Of a stretch of 64,000 nucleotides of DNA, positions 33,815 to 42,112 are shown one piece after another. Where the stretch lies: positions 535,824-599,823 of the forward strand of contig NZ_JAJNDB010000003.1 in assembly GCF_021026375.1 (NCBI RefSeq), read 5' to 3'. The position numbers and the translations under genes were made by a program. The notes beneath the pieces were generated by a model, which was not told the origin of the DNA, made no database searches, and saw nothing but the letters and a program-made list of their open reading frames with translations. Position 1 is the stretch's first letter; every line of letters starts with the position of its first letter. This DNA is from Actinomycetospora endophytica (GTDB taxonomy: Bacteria; Actinomycetota; Actinomycetes; Mycobacteriales; Pseudonocardiaceae).

Positions 33815-34234
33815 GTGACCGCAGCACAGGCCCCCTCCGGACGCGGCAGCCGCGGAGCCGGTCGGCCTCGGGTCGTCCTCGTCGAGGACCACGTCCGGGT
33901 GCGCGAACACCTGGTCGTGCTGCTCGAGGCCGCGGGCTTCGACGTGGTCGCCGCCGTCGAGAGCCGCGCCGCGGGCCACCGGGCGATCCTGGAGCACCGT
34001 CCGGACCTCGCCGTGGTGGACAACCGCCTCCCCGACGGCCGCGGCGCGGAGCTGGCGGCCGCGCTCCGGGACCTGGCCCCCGGCGTCGGGGTCCTGATCC
34101 ATTCCGGAGCGATCACCCCGGAGGAGACGGCGACCGCGATGCGCAGCGGGGTGCTCGAGGTGGTCGGAAAGGACGTCCGGGCGCGGAGCCTCATCGACGC
34201 CCTGCGCCGGCACGCGACGGGTTCGCGCCGCTGA
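33815..34234 (+). CDS. Stand-alone receiver-domain protein
   Basis: A 139-residue protein consisting of a receiver domain without an output domain: RVVLVEDHVRVREHLVVLLE, phosphorylation site in LAVVDNRLPDGRG, the switch residue in LIHSGAITPEE and the lysine in EVVGKDVRA. It could act as a phosphate sink or as a protein-interaction switch for a kinase elsewhere, perhaps the DevS-like kinase. GTG 33815 has only a weak ribosome site. No kinase is adjacent. Confidence 0.78.
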   Translation: MTAAQAPSGRGSRGAGRPRVVLVEDHVRVREHLVVLLEAAGFDVVAAVESRAAGHRAILEHRPDLAVVDNRLPDGRGAELAAALRDLAPGVGVLIHSGAITPEETATAMRSGVLEVVGKDVRARSLIDALRRHATGSRR

Positions 34235-34298
34235 GCCGGCGGGTTCCTTCGAGCCTCGAACTACTCCGGCATCGGATCGTCGGACACAGTACCGCCGA

Positions 34299-34553
34299 AT
34301 GGCCGAGCCAGGATCGGGACGTCCGCCTCTATCGTCATCCGGACCGCGAATCCGTCGGCCCGACCGCGAATCGAGGAGACCTCCGATCAGACCCGGACCT
34401 GCACCGGACGGCGACCCCTACATCGTCACGCAGTGGCACTGCGCGCCGTGTGACGTCGCCGGCCGCGATCCCGACCCCGACCCTGCCTGCTGGAGTTGCG
34501 GGCGGCGCGGCGTGACCGTCACCGCCCGTCCGACGGTGGCTCCTCCGGCGTGA
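34299..34553 (+). CDS. Small zinc-ribbon-like protein
   Basis: Up to 84 residues. The C-terminal half has HCAPC and ACWSC, two CxxC knuckles 14 residues apart, so it probably binds one zinc ion. The Arg/Pro-rich N-terminus may be untranslated and the start is uncertain. The end overlaps the convergent gene at 34519 by 35 bases. Function unknown. Confidence 0.5.
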   Translation: MAEPGSGRPPLSSSGPRIRRPDRESRRPPIRPGPAPDGDPYIVTQWHCAPCDVAGRDPDPDPACWSCGRRGVTVTARPTVAPPA

Positions 34554-34824
34554 CGTCCCCGCCGGGGGCGGCCTCGGCTCCCTGCTCGTCCTCCTCGAGT
34601 GCCGAGGCGAGCAGCCGGTCCAGCGCGGCCAACGAGTGACGGGGGCCCGAACGGTCGATCACCACCGGGTCGTCGTCGCCGACCCCCGCCTCGGCGAGCC
34701 CGTCACTGATCGACTGCGCCGACCGGATCGCCCCGGAGGCGAAGCGGTCCGCCGCCACGTGCTTCGGCGGCGGGGTGAACTCCCGCTCCTCCCCCGGGGC
34801 GTCGTCCTCGGGGTCGTCGACCAT
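34519..34824 (-). CDS. Acidic protein coupled to formamidase
   Basis: A 101-residue acidic, mostly disordered protein (DDPEDDAPGEEREFTPPPKH ...) with a short helical centre (FASGAIRSAQSISDGLAEAG, LAALDRLLASALEE). Its ATG overlaps the fmdA stop (TGATG), so it is the last gene of the fmdB-amiS-fmdA operon. No family recognised. A GTG at 34842 is an alternative start. Confidence 0.55.
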   Translation of the reverse strand: MVDDPEDDAPGEEREFTPPPKHVAADRFASGAIRSAQSISDGLAEAGVGDDDPVVIDRSGPRHSLAALDRLLASALEEDEQGAEAAPGGDVTPEEPPSDGR

Positions 34825-36077
34825 CAGCTCGTCACGGCGCACATGCCCCGGTCCGCCGTCACCGGGCCCGCCGCCGACGGCCGGATGTCGAAGTCGAAGA
34901 TCGCGGTCGGCAGGTACAGCGAGCAGCAGGCGTTCGGGATGTCCACCACGCCGCTGATCCGGCCCTCGATCGGCGCGGAGCCCAGCAGGAGGTAGGCCTG
35001 CTCGCCCGTGTAGCCGAACTTCTTGAGGTACTCGACGGCGTTGAGGCAGGCCCGTCGATAGGCCAACGTGGCGTCGAGGTACTCGTTGGTGTCGGTCTCG
35101 TGGTCCACCGAGATCCCGATGAAGGTGAGGAACTCCGAGTAGCGCGGCTCGACGTTCCCGGGCATGAAGATCGGGTTGGTACTGACGCCGTAGGTCTCCA
35201 TGCCGCCCTTGATGAGGTCGACCCCGAAGTCGATGAAACCGCCCATCTCGATGGCGCCGCAGAAGGTGATCTCGCCGTCGCCCTGGCTGAAGTGCAGATC
35301 CCCGCCCGAGAGCTTCGCGCCGTCGACGAGCACCGGGTAGTAGACGCGGCTGCCGCGCGTGAAGTTCTTGATGTCGTGGTTCCCGCCGTTCTCGCGGGCC
35401 GGCACCGTGCGCGCGCCCTCCCGGGCGATCTGGTCGGCGAGCGAGCCGGTCGCCTGGCCGCCCAGCGAGTTCTGCGCCAGCGGCGGGAGCGCCAGCGCCG
35501 GGACGCGGTCCGGGTCACGGTCGATCAGTACCTGCTCACGACGGTTCCAGCGCGCGAGCAGGTCCGCCGACGGTGCCGTGCCGAACAGCCCGGGGTGGGT
35601 GATACCGGTGTAGCGCACCCCCGGCAGGTGCCGGGAGGTCGCGACCTGCCCGCGGAAGTCCCAGATCGCCTTGGCCGAGTCCGGGTAGAAGTCGGTGAGG
35701 AAGCCGCCCCCGTTGGTCTTGGCGAAGATCCCGGTGTAGCCCCAGCCCTGGCCGGGCGCGTCGCCGTACTCCTGCGGCGCCTGGCACGGCCCGAGGTCCA
35801 GGATGTCCACGACGAGCAGGTCGCCGGGCTCGGCGCCCTCCACGCCGATGGGCCCGGAGAGCATGTGGGCGTGGGTGAGGTCGACGTCGCGGACGTCGTT
35901 GGCCGAGTCGTTGTTGCCGAGCTGCGCGTCCGTCCACTCCCGGCACTCGACACGGAACTCGTTGCCGGGCCGGACCATCGTGGCCACGGGGACGTCGGGA
36001 TGCCACCGGTTGTGGCCGGGGACGACCTGGTCGCGCATCGACTTGGACTGGTCCACCTCGAAGACGGTCTCGGGCAC
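34824..36077 (-). CDS. fmdA: Formamidase / acetamidase
   Basis: A 417-residue enzyme of the FmdA/AmdA family: PGHNRWHPDVPVATMVRPG, NDSANDVRDVDLTHAHMLSG, GPCQAPQEYGDAPGQGWGYT and ENGGNHDIKNF (start of the conserved active-site region) and LHFSQGDGEITFCGAIEM. It hydrolyses formamide or short amides to ammonia and the acid. GAAGGAAG is seven bases before GTG 36077. It forms an operon with an amide channel and an FmdB-like zinc ribbon, giving amide uptake and nitrogen release. Regulation not evident from the sequence. Confidence 0.93.
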   Translation of the reverse strand: MPETVFEVDQSKSMRDQVVPGHNRWHPDVPVATMVRPGNEFRVECREWTDAQLGNNDSANDVRDVDLTHAHMLSGPIGVEGAEPGDLLVVDILDLGPCQAPQEYGDAPGQGWGYTGIFAKTNGGGFLTDFYPDSAKAIWDFRGQVATSRHLPGVRYTGITHPGLFGTAPSADLLARWNRREQVLIDRDPDRVPALALPPLAQNSLGGQATGSLADQIAREGARTVPARENGGNHDIKNFTRGSRVYYPVLVDGAKLSGGDLHFSQGDGEITFCGAIEMGGFIDFGVDLIKGGMETYGVSTNPIFMPGNVEPRYSEFLTFIGISVDHETDTNEYLDATLAYRRACLNAVEYLKKFGYTGEQAYLLLGSAPIEGRISGVVDIPNACCSLYLPTAIFDFDIRPSAAGPVTADRGMCAVTS

Positions 36078-36199
36078 GGGATCACTTCCTTCACAGCGGG
36101 CCGGTCCGGGCCGGCCGGTGGATCCGGCCCGGACGGGCCGGAGGGAACCGTCGGGACGGGTCGCGGTGCGGCGCCGTCCCGACGTCGGGTCGCGGACCC

Positions 36200-36880
36200 T
36201 CAGGTCCGCGTGAGCGGCCGGTCCGGGGCGGGCTCGGGCTCCGGCGCGGTCGGGCGGGGCGTCGGCTCCGGCGCCTCCTCGGCGTGCCGTGGTCCGGCGC
36301 CGCGCAGCGTCGGCAGCAGCGCCACCACCATCACGACACCGACGATCCCGAGGACGACCGCGGTGAGCGTGCGGTTCTGCCAGAGCCCGGCCAGCAGCAG
36401 GAAGCCGGGAACCGCCGCGGTCACCCATCCCTCGATGAGCGCGACCCAGCCCGTGTAGCGGGTCAGCCGCTCACGCTTGAGGCCGAGCAGGACGAAGAAC
36501 AGGGTCCACAGCAGCGCCCAGTAGAGCCAGATGACCCCGAACGGCTGATTGGCGAGCTGGGTGAAGTTCAGCGCGGAGAAGCCGAGCGCCCCGATGGCGA
36601 CGAACAGCGAGAACCAGCCGACGCCGGTCGAGTCGAGCCCGGCGAGCAGGCCGATCCCGACGTACAGGTAGGTGAAGCCGAAGAGGTACAGCCCCGAGGC
36701 CTGCAGGATCGTCGAGGTGTCCCCGTTCGCGGTGAAGATCAGGTAGGTCGGCGTGACCACCTGCAACGTCCCGACGAAGAGGTTGAGGATGGCCGCGGCC
36801 TTGGGCTCGACGTACCCGAGCAGCATCAGGCCGTTGATGAAGAGCACGGCCCCGACGTAGAACAGTCCCACGGACGCCAT
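36200..36880 (-). CDS. amiS: AmiS/UreI-family amide channel
   Basis: A 226-residue membrane protein with six to seven helices: VGLFYVGAVLFINGLMLLGY, EPKAAAILNLFVGTLQVV, LYLFGFTYLYVGIG, FGVIWLYWALLWTLFF. This is the AmiS/UreI family of proton-gated urea or amide channels. It would let formamide or acetamide in for FmdA. A proline- and glutamate-rich cytoplasmic tail of about 40 residues is added. GGGAGGAGGG lies before the ATG. Confidence 0.9.
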   Translation of the reverse strand: MASVGLFYVGAVLFINGLMLLGYVEPKAAAILNLFVGTLQVVTPTYLIFTANGDTSTILQASGLYLFGFTYLYVGIGLLAGLDSTGVGWFSLFVAIGALGFSALNFTQLANQPFGVIWLYWALLWTLFFVLLGLKRERLTRYTGWVALIEGWVTAAVPGFLLLAGLWQNRTLTAVVLGIVGVVMVVALLPTLRGAGPRHAEEAPEPTPRPTAPEPEPAPDRPLTRT

Positions 36881-36975
36881 GTCGACGCCCTCCTCCCAGA
36901 GCGGAGGCCCGGGCATCCCCGGGCCTCGATCGACCCCCCGGGCCGGACGCGTCGTCCGGGCGCGTCCGGCGGACC

Positions 36976-37212
36976 TCACATGCGACGACCGCCGTGGGGC
37001 CGCGACACCACCTCGGGCTCGTCGCGACTGCGCTCCTCGCGGGCGAAGGCGTCCCGGAGTCCGCGGTGCAGCCGGGTCAGCCCGGGTGAGGTCCAGCGGC
37101 GTTCCGCCCCTGCCCCGCAGCGGGGGCAGTCCGTGCGGGTGGGCGCCTGCCCCATCGGGAAGGTCAGGTCGACCGATCCGCACGCGGTGCAGCGGTAGGC
37201 GTAGGTGACCAT
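36976..37212 (-). CDS. fmdB: FmdB-type zinc ribbon protein
   Basis: A 78-residue protein starting MVTYAYRCTACGSVDLTFPM, then DCPRCGAGAERRWTSPGLT: two CxxC pairs of the FmdB regulatory zinc ribbon. It heads the amide operon. FmdB proteins are thought to influence expression of the amidase genes, but the mechanism is not established. The basic tail (AREERSRDEPEVVSRPHGG) is not conserved. Confidence 0.85.
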   Translation of the reverse strand: MVTYAYRCTACGSVDLTFPMGQAPTRTDCPRCGAGAERRWTSPGLTRLHRGLRDAFAREERSRDEPEVVSRPHGGRRM

Positions 37213-37235
37213 CCCGGACCTCCCTCGTCCGACAC

Positions 37236-37251
37236 CGCGGTCGGGACCGCG
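37236..37251. promoter_or_regulatory. Palindrome upstream of fmdB
   Basis: CGCGGTC-GG-GACCGCG, a perfect inverted repeat, begins 24 bases upstream of the fmdB ATG and could be an operator for the amide operon. A second, shorter one (CCGGAC-A-GTCCGG) is at 37349-37361. Confidence 0.4.
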
Positions 37252-37451
37252 ACGATCCGCCCGGTGCGCGGGCCCGCCACACGGTCGAAGGTCCCGTCGC
37301 GTGAGGCCCGGGGACCCTGGCCGAGACCCGTCGAGATCGGTTCGACACCCGGACAGTCCGGTCTCCGAGTTCTCAGGTGATCGGATCGTCCGCCCCGTCA
37401 GAGGCGAATGGCCGACACCACCGGATGCGGCGGCGATCGACACTGACGGGG

Positions 37452-37634
37452 TGGTTCCCGACTCGCCGGCTGCCGGCGATCCCGTTCCCCCGTTGTGCGA
37501 GCGCTGCTGGACTCCGGTCCTGCCCGGTCAGCCTCGGCGGCGGTAGCACCCCCGCGCCCGCGGTGCGCCGTTTCGCGCCGCTCTGGGTCTGTCACGAGCA
37601 TCGCGGACGGTGTCCGGCGCCCTCAGCCGGCTGA
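37452..37634 (+). pseudogene. Possible frameshifted small zinc-binding protein
   Basis: From GTG 37452 the frame reads VVPDSPAAGDPVPP, LCERCWTPVLPGQPRRR and then stops. One frame over, the sequence continues as APAVRRFAPLWVCHEHRGRC. Together these would give a CxxC...CHxHxxxC protein. One small insertion or deletion near 37530-37545 would join them. It may instead be chance. The rest of the 410-base gap 37213-37622 shows no other gene. Confidence 0.25.
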
Positions 37635-38264
37635 GGCTCTCGGCCGGTCCCGGCCCGCCGGCCACGAGGGCACGGGGCGCTCCTCGGGTGCTTCCACGTG
37701 TCGGCGCACGTCCTCGACGGCCGCGGCCAGCGCACGGACCCGGACGGCGTCGCGCTCGGCACGGGGTCGGCCCGCCATCGTCCGCTCGAACTGCGCGTAC
37801 GCGTCGCCGACCCCGGCGTGACTCGCGACCCGTTCGCATCGGACCATGGCGCGCCACAGCCGGCCGCCCGGTCCGCCCGCCCGGGCCAGCCGGGCACGCG
37901 CGCCCCGGTGCACCCGGGTCAGCCCCAGGTCGCCGGGGTTGTCCTCCAGCCCGACCCGTGCGATCGCGCCCGCCACGACATCCGTGGCCTTCTCCGGCCC
38001 GACCGCTCCGACCAGACGGGGCGCGAGCCCGGCCAGCTCCGGCCGGACCGCGGGGCGCACCCCGTCGTTCACCCGTCGGGCGAGCTCGGCGAGGGCGCGG
38101 TCCGTGCACCGGGGTCGGTCGCTCCACGGCTCCCCGGCCAGCACCGAGACGTACTCCATCACGCAGGAGCCCTGCCTCGGCCCGTGGTGCCTGCCCGCCG
38201 AGAGCACGGGGAGCCCGTCCGGCGCCGTGGCAGTGAGGTCGCCCTGTCCGCTCTGTTCGATCAT
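37623..38264 (-). CDS. Uncharacterised protein, paralogue of the one at 14196
   Basis: A 213-residue soluble, helical protein with the family core HHGPRQGSCVMEYVSVLAGE, SDRPRCTDRALAELARRVND, RPELAGLAPRLVG shared with the protein at 14196-14837. AGGAGG is spaced about seven bases from ATG 38264, which fixes the start and shows that the family has a 33-residue lead before MEY. A candidate DevR box lies 84 bases upstream, placing it within the stress island. No catalytic motif is recognised. Confidence 0.7.
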   Translation of the reverse strand: MIEQSGQGDLTATAPDGLPVLSAGRHHGPRQGSCVMEYVSVLAGEPWSDRPRCTDRALAELARRVNDGVRPAVRPELAGLAPRLVGAVGPEKATDVVAGAIARVGLEDNPGDLGLTRVHRGARARLARAGGPGGRLWRAMVRCERVASHAGVGDAYAQFERTMAGRPRAERDAVRVRALAAAVEDVRRHVEAPEERPVPSWPAGRDRPRASAG

Positions 38265-38347
38265 CTCGATGCCTCCTGATCCGCCCCTGTCGCGGATCAG
38301 ACCGCATCCCGAGGTCCGCGCGACCCGGGCTCCGGTCCCCTCGGGGC

Positions 38348-38361
38348 GGGCCTTTGGACCC
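38348..38361. promoter_or_regulatory. Candidate DevR box in a divergent region
   Basis: GGGCCTTTGGACCC fits GGGnCnnnnGnCCC with a TT-rich centre and is among the best matches in the window. It lies between the gene at 37623-38264 (84 bases away) and the methyltransferase gene (184 bases away). Confidence 0.4.
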
Positions 38362-38544
38362 GGAAGCCCGCGTGCGGGATCGCGGCCGCACGGGTGAACG
38401 ACCGCCGAGCGGCCATGACTTTCTGTAGCCAATAGGTTGTCCCGCATCGCCGGACGGATGCACGGTCGTCCGTGACGCCGCGCTTCGCCGGGACCGTGCG
38501 CCACAGGCTGCGACGTCCCAGGGGCGGGCGATCGGGGAGAACTC

Positions 38545-39585
38545 ATGGACCAGCACGACGACCTCGCGGCCATCCGCAGCGATCATGCGGTCGACACCCA
38601 CCGCGGGCGACCGATGGTCCCGCCGTCCCCCGGGCTCCTGGCGGCCACCGGCGTGGGCGGGCTGGCGGGGCTGATCGCGATCAACCGTGCCCGCCGGGGC
38701 CGCTCGAGCTGGCCGCACTGGTCACTGGTGGCGGGCGCCACGGCGGTCGCCGTGAACGAGGCGGCCGGTAAACCGGTGGTCCTCCTGCGGTGGTCGGCGC
38801 TGCGGCTGTTCCTGGGGATGAAGCACCTGCTCCGGGAGTGGCAGGTCGGCGACGGTCGAGAACAGGCAATGGCCGATCACGTCTCCTCCCACGCCGAACC
38901 CGGCGACATCGACGACGCCATCCGCGCGATCGACGAGTTCTGTTGGCGGAAATCGTTCCTGATCAACGTCGGCGACGAGAAGGGCGCCATCCTGGACCGC
39001 GCGGTGCACCGGGCACAGCCGCGGCGCGTGCTGGAACTGGGTTCCTACTGCGGGTACAGCGCCCTCCGGATCATCCGCGCGATGCCGTCCGGCGCTCACC
39101 TGTGGTCGGTGGAGGTCAGCCCGGCCAACGCCGCCATCGCACGCCGCGTCTGGGAGCACGCCGGCGTCGGCGACCGGGTCACCGCGGTCATCGGCTTCCT
39201 CGGAGACGGCGGACGCACCATTCGACGCCTGCGTGAGCAGGACGAGTTCGGCGCCGGCGGCCTCGACCTGGTGTTCATCGACCACGCCAAGGAGGAGTAC
39301 GTCCCCGATCTGGAACGCATCCTGGAGCAGGGCTGGCTGCACCCCGGCAGCATCGTGGTCGCCGACAACGTCAGATTTCCCGGCGCGCCCGAGTACCTCG
39401 ACTACATGCGCCGACGCGACGGACACGACTGGCGCACCGTCGAGCACCACACCCACGTCGAGTACCAGTCCGTGCTCCCTGACCTGGTTCTCGAGTCCGA
39501 GTACCAGCGCCCGACCACCGCCGGTGCGGGCGACGCGCGCACCGGTCTGCGGGCCACACCCCCCGGTCCGAACCCGGGCCCCTAG
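38545..39585 (+). CDS. Catechol O-methyltransferase-like enzyme
   Basis: A 346-residue protein. After a 110-residue N-terminal extension with one or two hydrophobic segments (GLLAATGVGGLAGLIAI, WSLVAGATAVAVNEA), a class I methyltransferase domain follows: VLELGSYCGYSALRIIRAMP (SAM-binding motif I), LWSVEVSPANAAIARRVWEH, LDLVFIDHAKEEYVPDLERI and VVADNVRFPGAPEYLDYM. The metal-binding Asp/Asn residues of COMT-type enzymes are kept. The extension suggests membrane attachment. It probably methylates a catechol-type hydroxyl; substrate unknown. Confidence 0.8.
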   Translation: MDQHDDLAAIRSDHAVDTHRGRPMVPPSPGLLAATGVGGLAGLIAINRARRGRSSWPHWSLVAGATAVAVNEAAGKPVVLLRWSALRLFLGMKHLLREWQVGDGREQAMADHVSSHAEPGDIDDAIRAIDEFCWRKSFLINVGDEKGAILDRAVHRAQPRRVLELGSYCGYSALRIIRAMPSGAHLWSVEVSPANAAIARRVWEHAGVGDRVTAVIGFLGDGGRTIRRLREQDEFGAGGLDLVFIDHAKEEYVPDLERILEQGWLHPGSIVVADNVRFPGAPEYLDYMRRRDGHDWRTVEHHTHVEYQSVLPDLVLESEYQRPTTAGAGDARTGLRATPPGPNPGP

Positions 39586-39636
39586 GCGAGTCTCTGTCCA
39601 CTCCGCCGCCTTCGAGGCAGGATCGGGCGCGAGACC

Positions 39637-41151
39637 ATGAATCCTTCACCGTCCCCGCCAGGTGTGCCGCTGGCCTCGCCGTCGGGCCGCTGGCTCATCG
39701 TCGCGGCCGCGCTCGGTTCCGGGATGGCGTTCCTCGACGGATCCGTGGTCAATGTCGCCCTGCCCGAGATCGGCCGCGAGCTCGGTGGCGGTATCACCAC
39801 CCAGCAATGGGTGCTCGACGGCTATTACCTGACCCTGTCCTCGTTACTGCTGCTCGGCGGCGCGCTCGGGGACCGCTACGGACGCCGCCGGGTCTTCATG
39901 GCGGGCCTGGTGCTCTTCACACTCGCCTCTCTCGGCTGCGGGGTCGCCGCGTCCGGAACCATGCTGATCGCCGCCAGGATCGCCCAGGGCGTCGGCGGAG
40001 CGCTCCTGGTCCCCGGCAGCCTCGCCCTGATCGACTCCGTCATCGCCCACGCCGACCGCGGACGCGCGGTCGGCACGTGGGCCGGTCTCAGCGGCGTCGC
40101 CTCGGCGTTGGGCCCCTTCCTCGGAGGCTGGCTCGTCGACGCTGCGTCCTGGCGCTGGGTCTTCTTCATCAACGTGCCGCTGGCGGTCGCGGCCGTCGCG
40201 GTCACGGCGCGACACGTCCCCGAGAGCCGCGATCGGGCGCTGACGGGCCGTCTCGACGTCGCCGGGGCCGCGGCCGTGACGGTGGGACTCGCCGGAATCG
40301 TCTACGCGCTCATCGAGGGCCCGACCCGTGGCTGGACGCCGACGATCACAGGCTCGGCAGTGCTCGGAGTGCTCGCACTGGCGGCTTTCCCGTTCGTCGA
40401 ACGGGCCGCCACCGCGCCCCTGATCCCGCTGAGCATGTTCCGCTCCCGCCAGTTCGTCGGGGCGAACCTGGTGACCCTGGCGGTCTACACCGGGCTCGGC
40501 GGCGCGCTGTTCCTGCTCGCCCTCCAACTGCAGCAGAGCATGGGCTACTCGGCGCTGGCCGCCGGAGCGGCGCTGCTGCCGTTCACGCTCATCATGTTGC
40601 TGCTGTCGCGGGCCGTCGGCGGGTTGTCGCAGCGGATCGGTCCCCGATGGCTCATGACCGTCGGGCCGTTGCTCGCCGCCGCCGGTTTCCTGCTGTTCAC
40701 CCGGGCGGTTCCCGGGGCCGGGTACGTCGAGGGCGTCCTGCCCGGCGTGACCGTGTTCGGGTTGGGTATGGCCGTCACCGTCTCGCCGCTGACCTCGACC
40801 GTGCTCGCGTCGGTCGACGAATCGCACGTGGGCGCGGCCTCGGGAGCGAACAACGGTGTCTCGCGCCTGGCGAGCCTGCTCGCGGTCGCCGTCCTGCCGC
40901 TCGTCGCGGGACTCGATTCCATCGGGACCGGTCCGCTCGGGCCGGGCTTCGCCCGAGCCATGGTGATCTGCGCCGGCCTCTGCGTGGTCGGCGCTCTCGT
41001 CGCCGTGGTCACGATCGATCGCGCCGTCCCGGTCCGGACACATCTCATGCCCGGACTGGCCCAGCCGTGTCAGCAACCGTGCACCCGCGGCGACCTGACT
41101 CCGCCCGGCGCGGGCCCGGCGTCGCCGTCCGGATCGGCCCGACCAGGCTGA
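39637..41151 (+). CDS. DHA2-family MFS drug exporter (14 helices)
   Basis: A 504-residue EmrB/QacA-type transporter: SGMAFLDGSVVNVALPEIGR, motif A GGALGDRYGRRRVF, motif C-like WAGLSGVASALGPFLGGWL, and WRWVFFINVPLAVAA. It exports drugs or metabolites using the proton gradient. It follows the methyltransferase gene by 51 bases on the same strand, so the two may form a small modify-and-export unit. The last 30 residues are a hydrophilic tail. Confidence 0.9.
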   Translation: MNPSPSPPGVPLASPSGRWLIVAAALGSGMAFLDGSVVNVALPEIGRELGGGITTQQWVLDGYYLTLSSLLLLGGALGDRYGRRRVFMAGLVLFTLASLGCGVAASGTMLIAARIAQGVGGALLVPGSLALIDSVIAHADRGRAVGTWAGLSGVASALGPFLGGWLVDAASWRWVFFINVPLAVAAVAVTARHVPESRDRALTGRLDVAGAAAVTVGLAGIVYALIEGPTRGWTPTITGSAVLGVLALAAFPFVERAATAPLIPLSMFRSRQFVGANLVTLAVYTGLGGALFLLALQLQQSMGYSALAAGAALLPFTLIMLLLSRAVGGLSQRIGPRWLMTVGPLLAAAGFLLFTRAVPGAGYVEGVLPGVTVFGLGMAVTVSPLTSTVLASVDESHVGAASGANNGVSRLASLLAVAVLPLVAGLDSIGTGPLGPGFARAMVICAGLCVVGALVAVVTIDRAVPVRTHLMPGLAQPCQQPCTRGDLTPPGAGPASPSGSARPG

Positions 41152-41229
41152 ACCGCGCTCGGGCGTCGTCGAGCCCGGAGTCGCCCCGGGCTCCGCCGCG
41201 CCGGGCGCGACGGGGCCCGAGGACGACCG

Positions 41230-41586
41230 CTAGTTGATGGCGTGGATCGGGTTGTGGCAGCCCTTGGCGTTGGCGGCGCTGTTGCCGTGGCCGGCCTTCG
41301 ACAGGATCGGCACCCCGCCGGCGTTGTCCTGCACCGGGACCTGCACGCCGAGCGCGTTGACCGGCACGTCGTTGTTGCAGAGGTCGCCGGTGGTGTTCGG
41401 GGCGAAGTCGCTGGAGTTGATCAGGCCCTTCTGCACCGTGGTCCCGTCGTGGTGCTGGGTGGCGCCGATACCGTCGTCGCCGCCGTGGCCGCTGGGAGCC
41501 TCGCCGGCCAGCGCCATGCCGGCGCCGGAGACCAGGCCGGTGCCGATCATCGCCGTGGCCAGCAGGGTGGAGCGCAGGGTCGCCAT
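41230..41586 (-). CDS. Small secreted protein, chaplin/rodlin-like
   Basis: A 118-residue protein with a signal peptide (LRSTLLATAMIGTGLVSGAG then MALAGEA). The mature part contains LINSSDFAPNTTGDLCNNDV and PVNALGVQVPVQDNAGGVPI and a second Cys near the end. The CNNDVPVN...VQVPVQ pattern is reminiscent of short surface-active actinomycete proteins such as chaplins and rodlins, but it is not a canonical chaplin. Two cysteines may form a disulfide. Likely on the cell surface. Confidence 0.6.
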   Translation of the reverse strand: MATLRSTLLATAMIGTGLVSGAGMALAGEAPSGHGGDDGIGATQHHDGTTVQKGLINSSDFAPNTTGDLCNNDVPVNALGVQVPVQDNAGGVPILSKAGHGNSAANAKGCHNPIHAIN

Positions 41587-41752
41587 CGTCGGCGTCCTTC
41601 CTGAGAGGGGCCGGTCGCCGCGAGTCCCGCCTCGACCGTTCGATCGTTGAATAACGTGTTGCCAACTCGGCGATCCGTCTCCGGGTCACGGTCGCGGCAC
41701 GTTGATCATCGGAACGGGTGACTCCCGACGACGGCCGGGCGGCGCGCGCCGG

Positions 41753-41989
41753 TCAGACCTGGGGCAGGTCCGCGAACGCCTTCTTGACGTCGCGGTACCA
41801 GCCCATCGACTTCTTCGGATGCCGCCAGCGACCCTTCATCGCCTCGCGCGCCGGCTGGTGGACCGCGTCGCCGGCCTTCTCGGCCTCCTTGAGGTGGCGG
41901 TCGTTGGCCTTGATGACGTCGTCGGCGGTCTCACCGGGGTGCTCGAGGTCGCAGGGTCCACCCAGCTGGCGACAAGTCATGATCTTCAT
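41753..41989 (-). CDS. DUF1059 small protein
   Basis: A 78-residue protein beginning MKIMTCRQLGGPCDLEHPGE, the hallmark of the DUF1059 family, followed by a helical region (ETADDVIKANDRHLKEAEKA). Two N-terminal cysteines are conserved. GGAAGGAA is before the ATG. Function unknown. Confidence 0.82.
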   Translation of the reverse strand: MKIMTCRQLGGPCDLEHPGETADDVIKANDRHLKEAEKAGDAVHQPAREAMKGRWRHPKKSMGWYRDVKKAFADLPQV

Positions 41990-42112
41990 GGCGTTCCTTC
42001 CTCCGTGGTTGCGGCCGGACGTGTCGGCCTTCCACCTCCCTGACACCGGAGACGACGCGGGTGTGACGAGCGGCCGGGGTCCGGGCCCGGTGGCGAAGCG
42101 CCAGCCGGTCGG

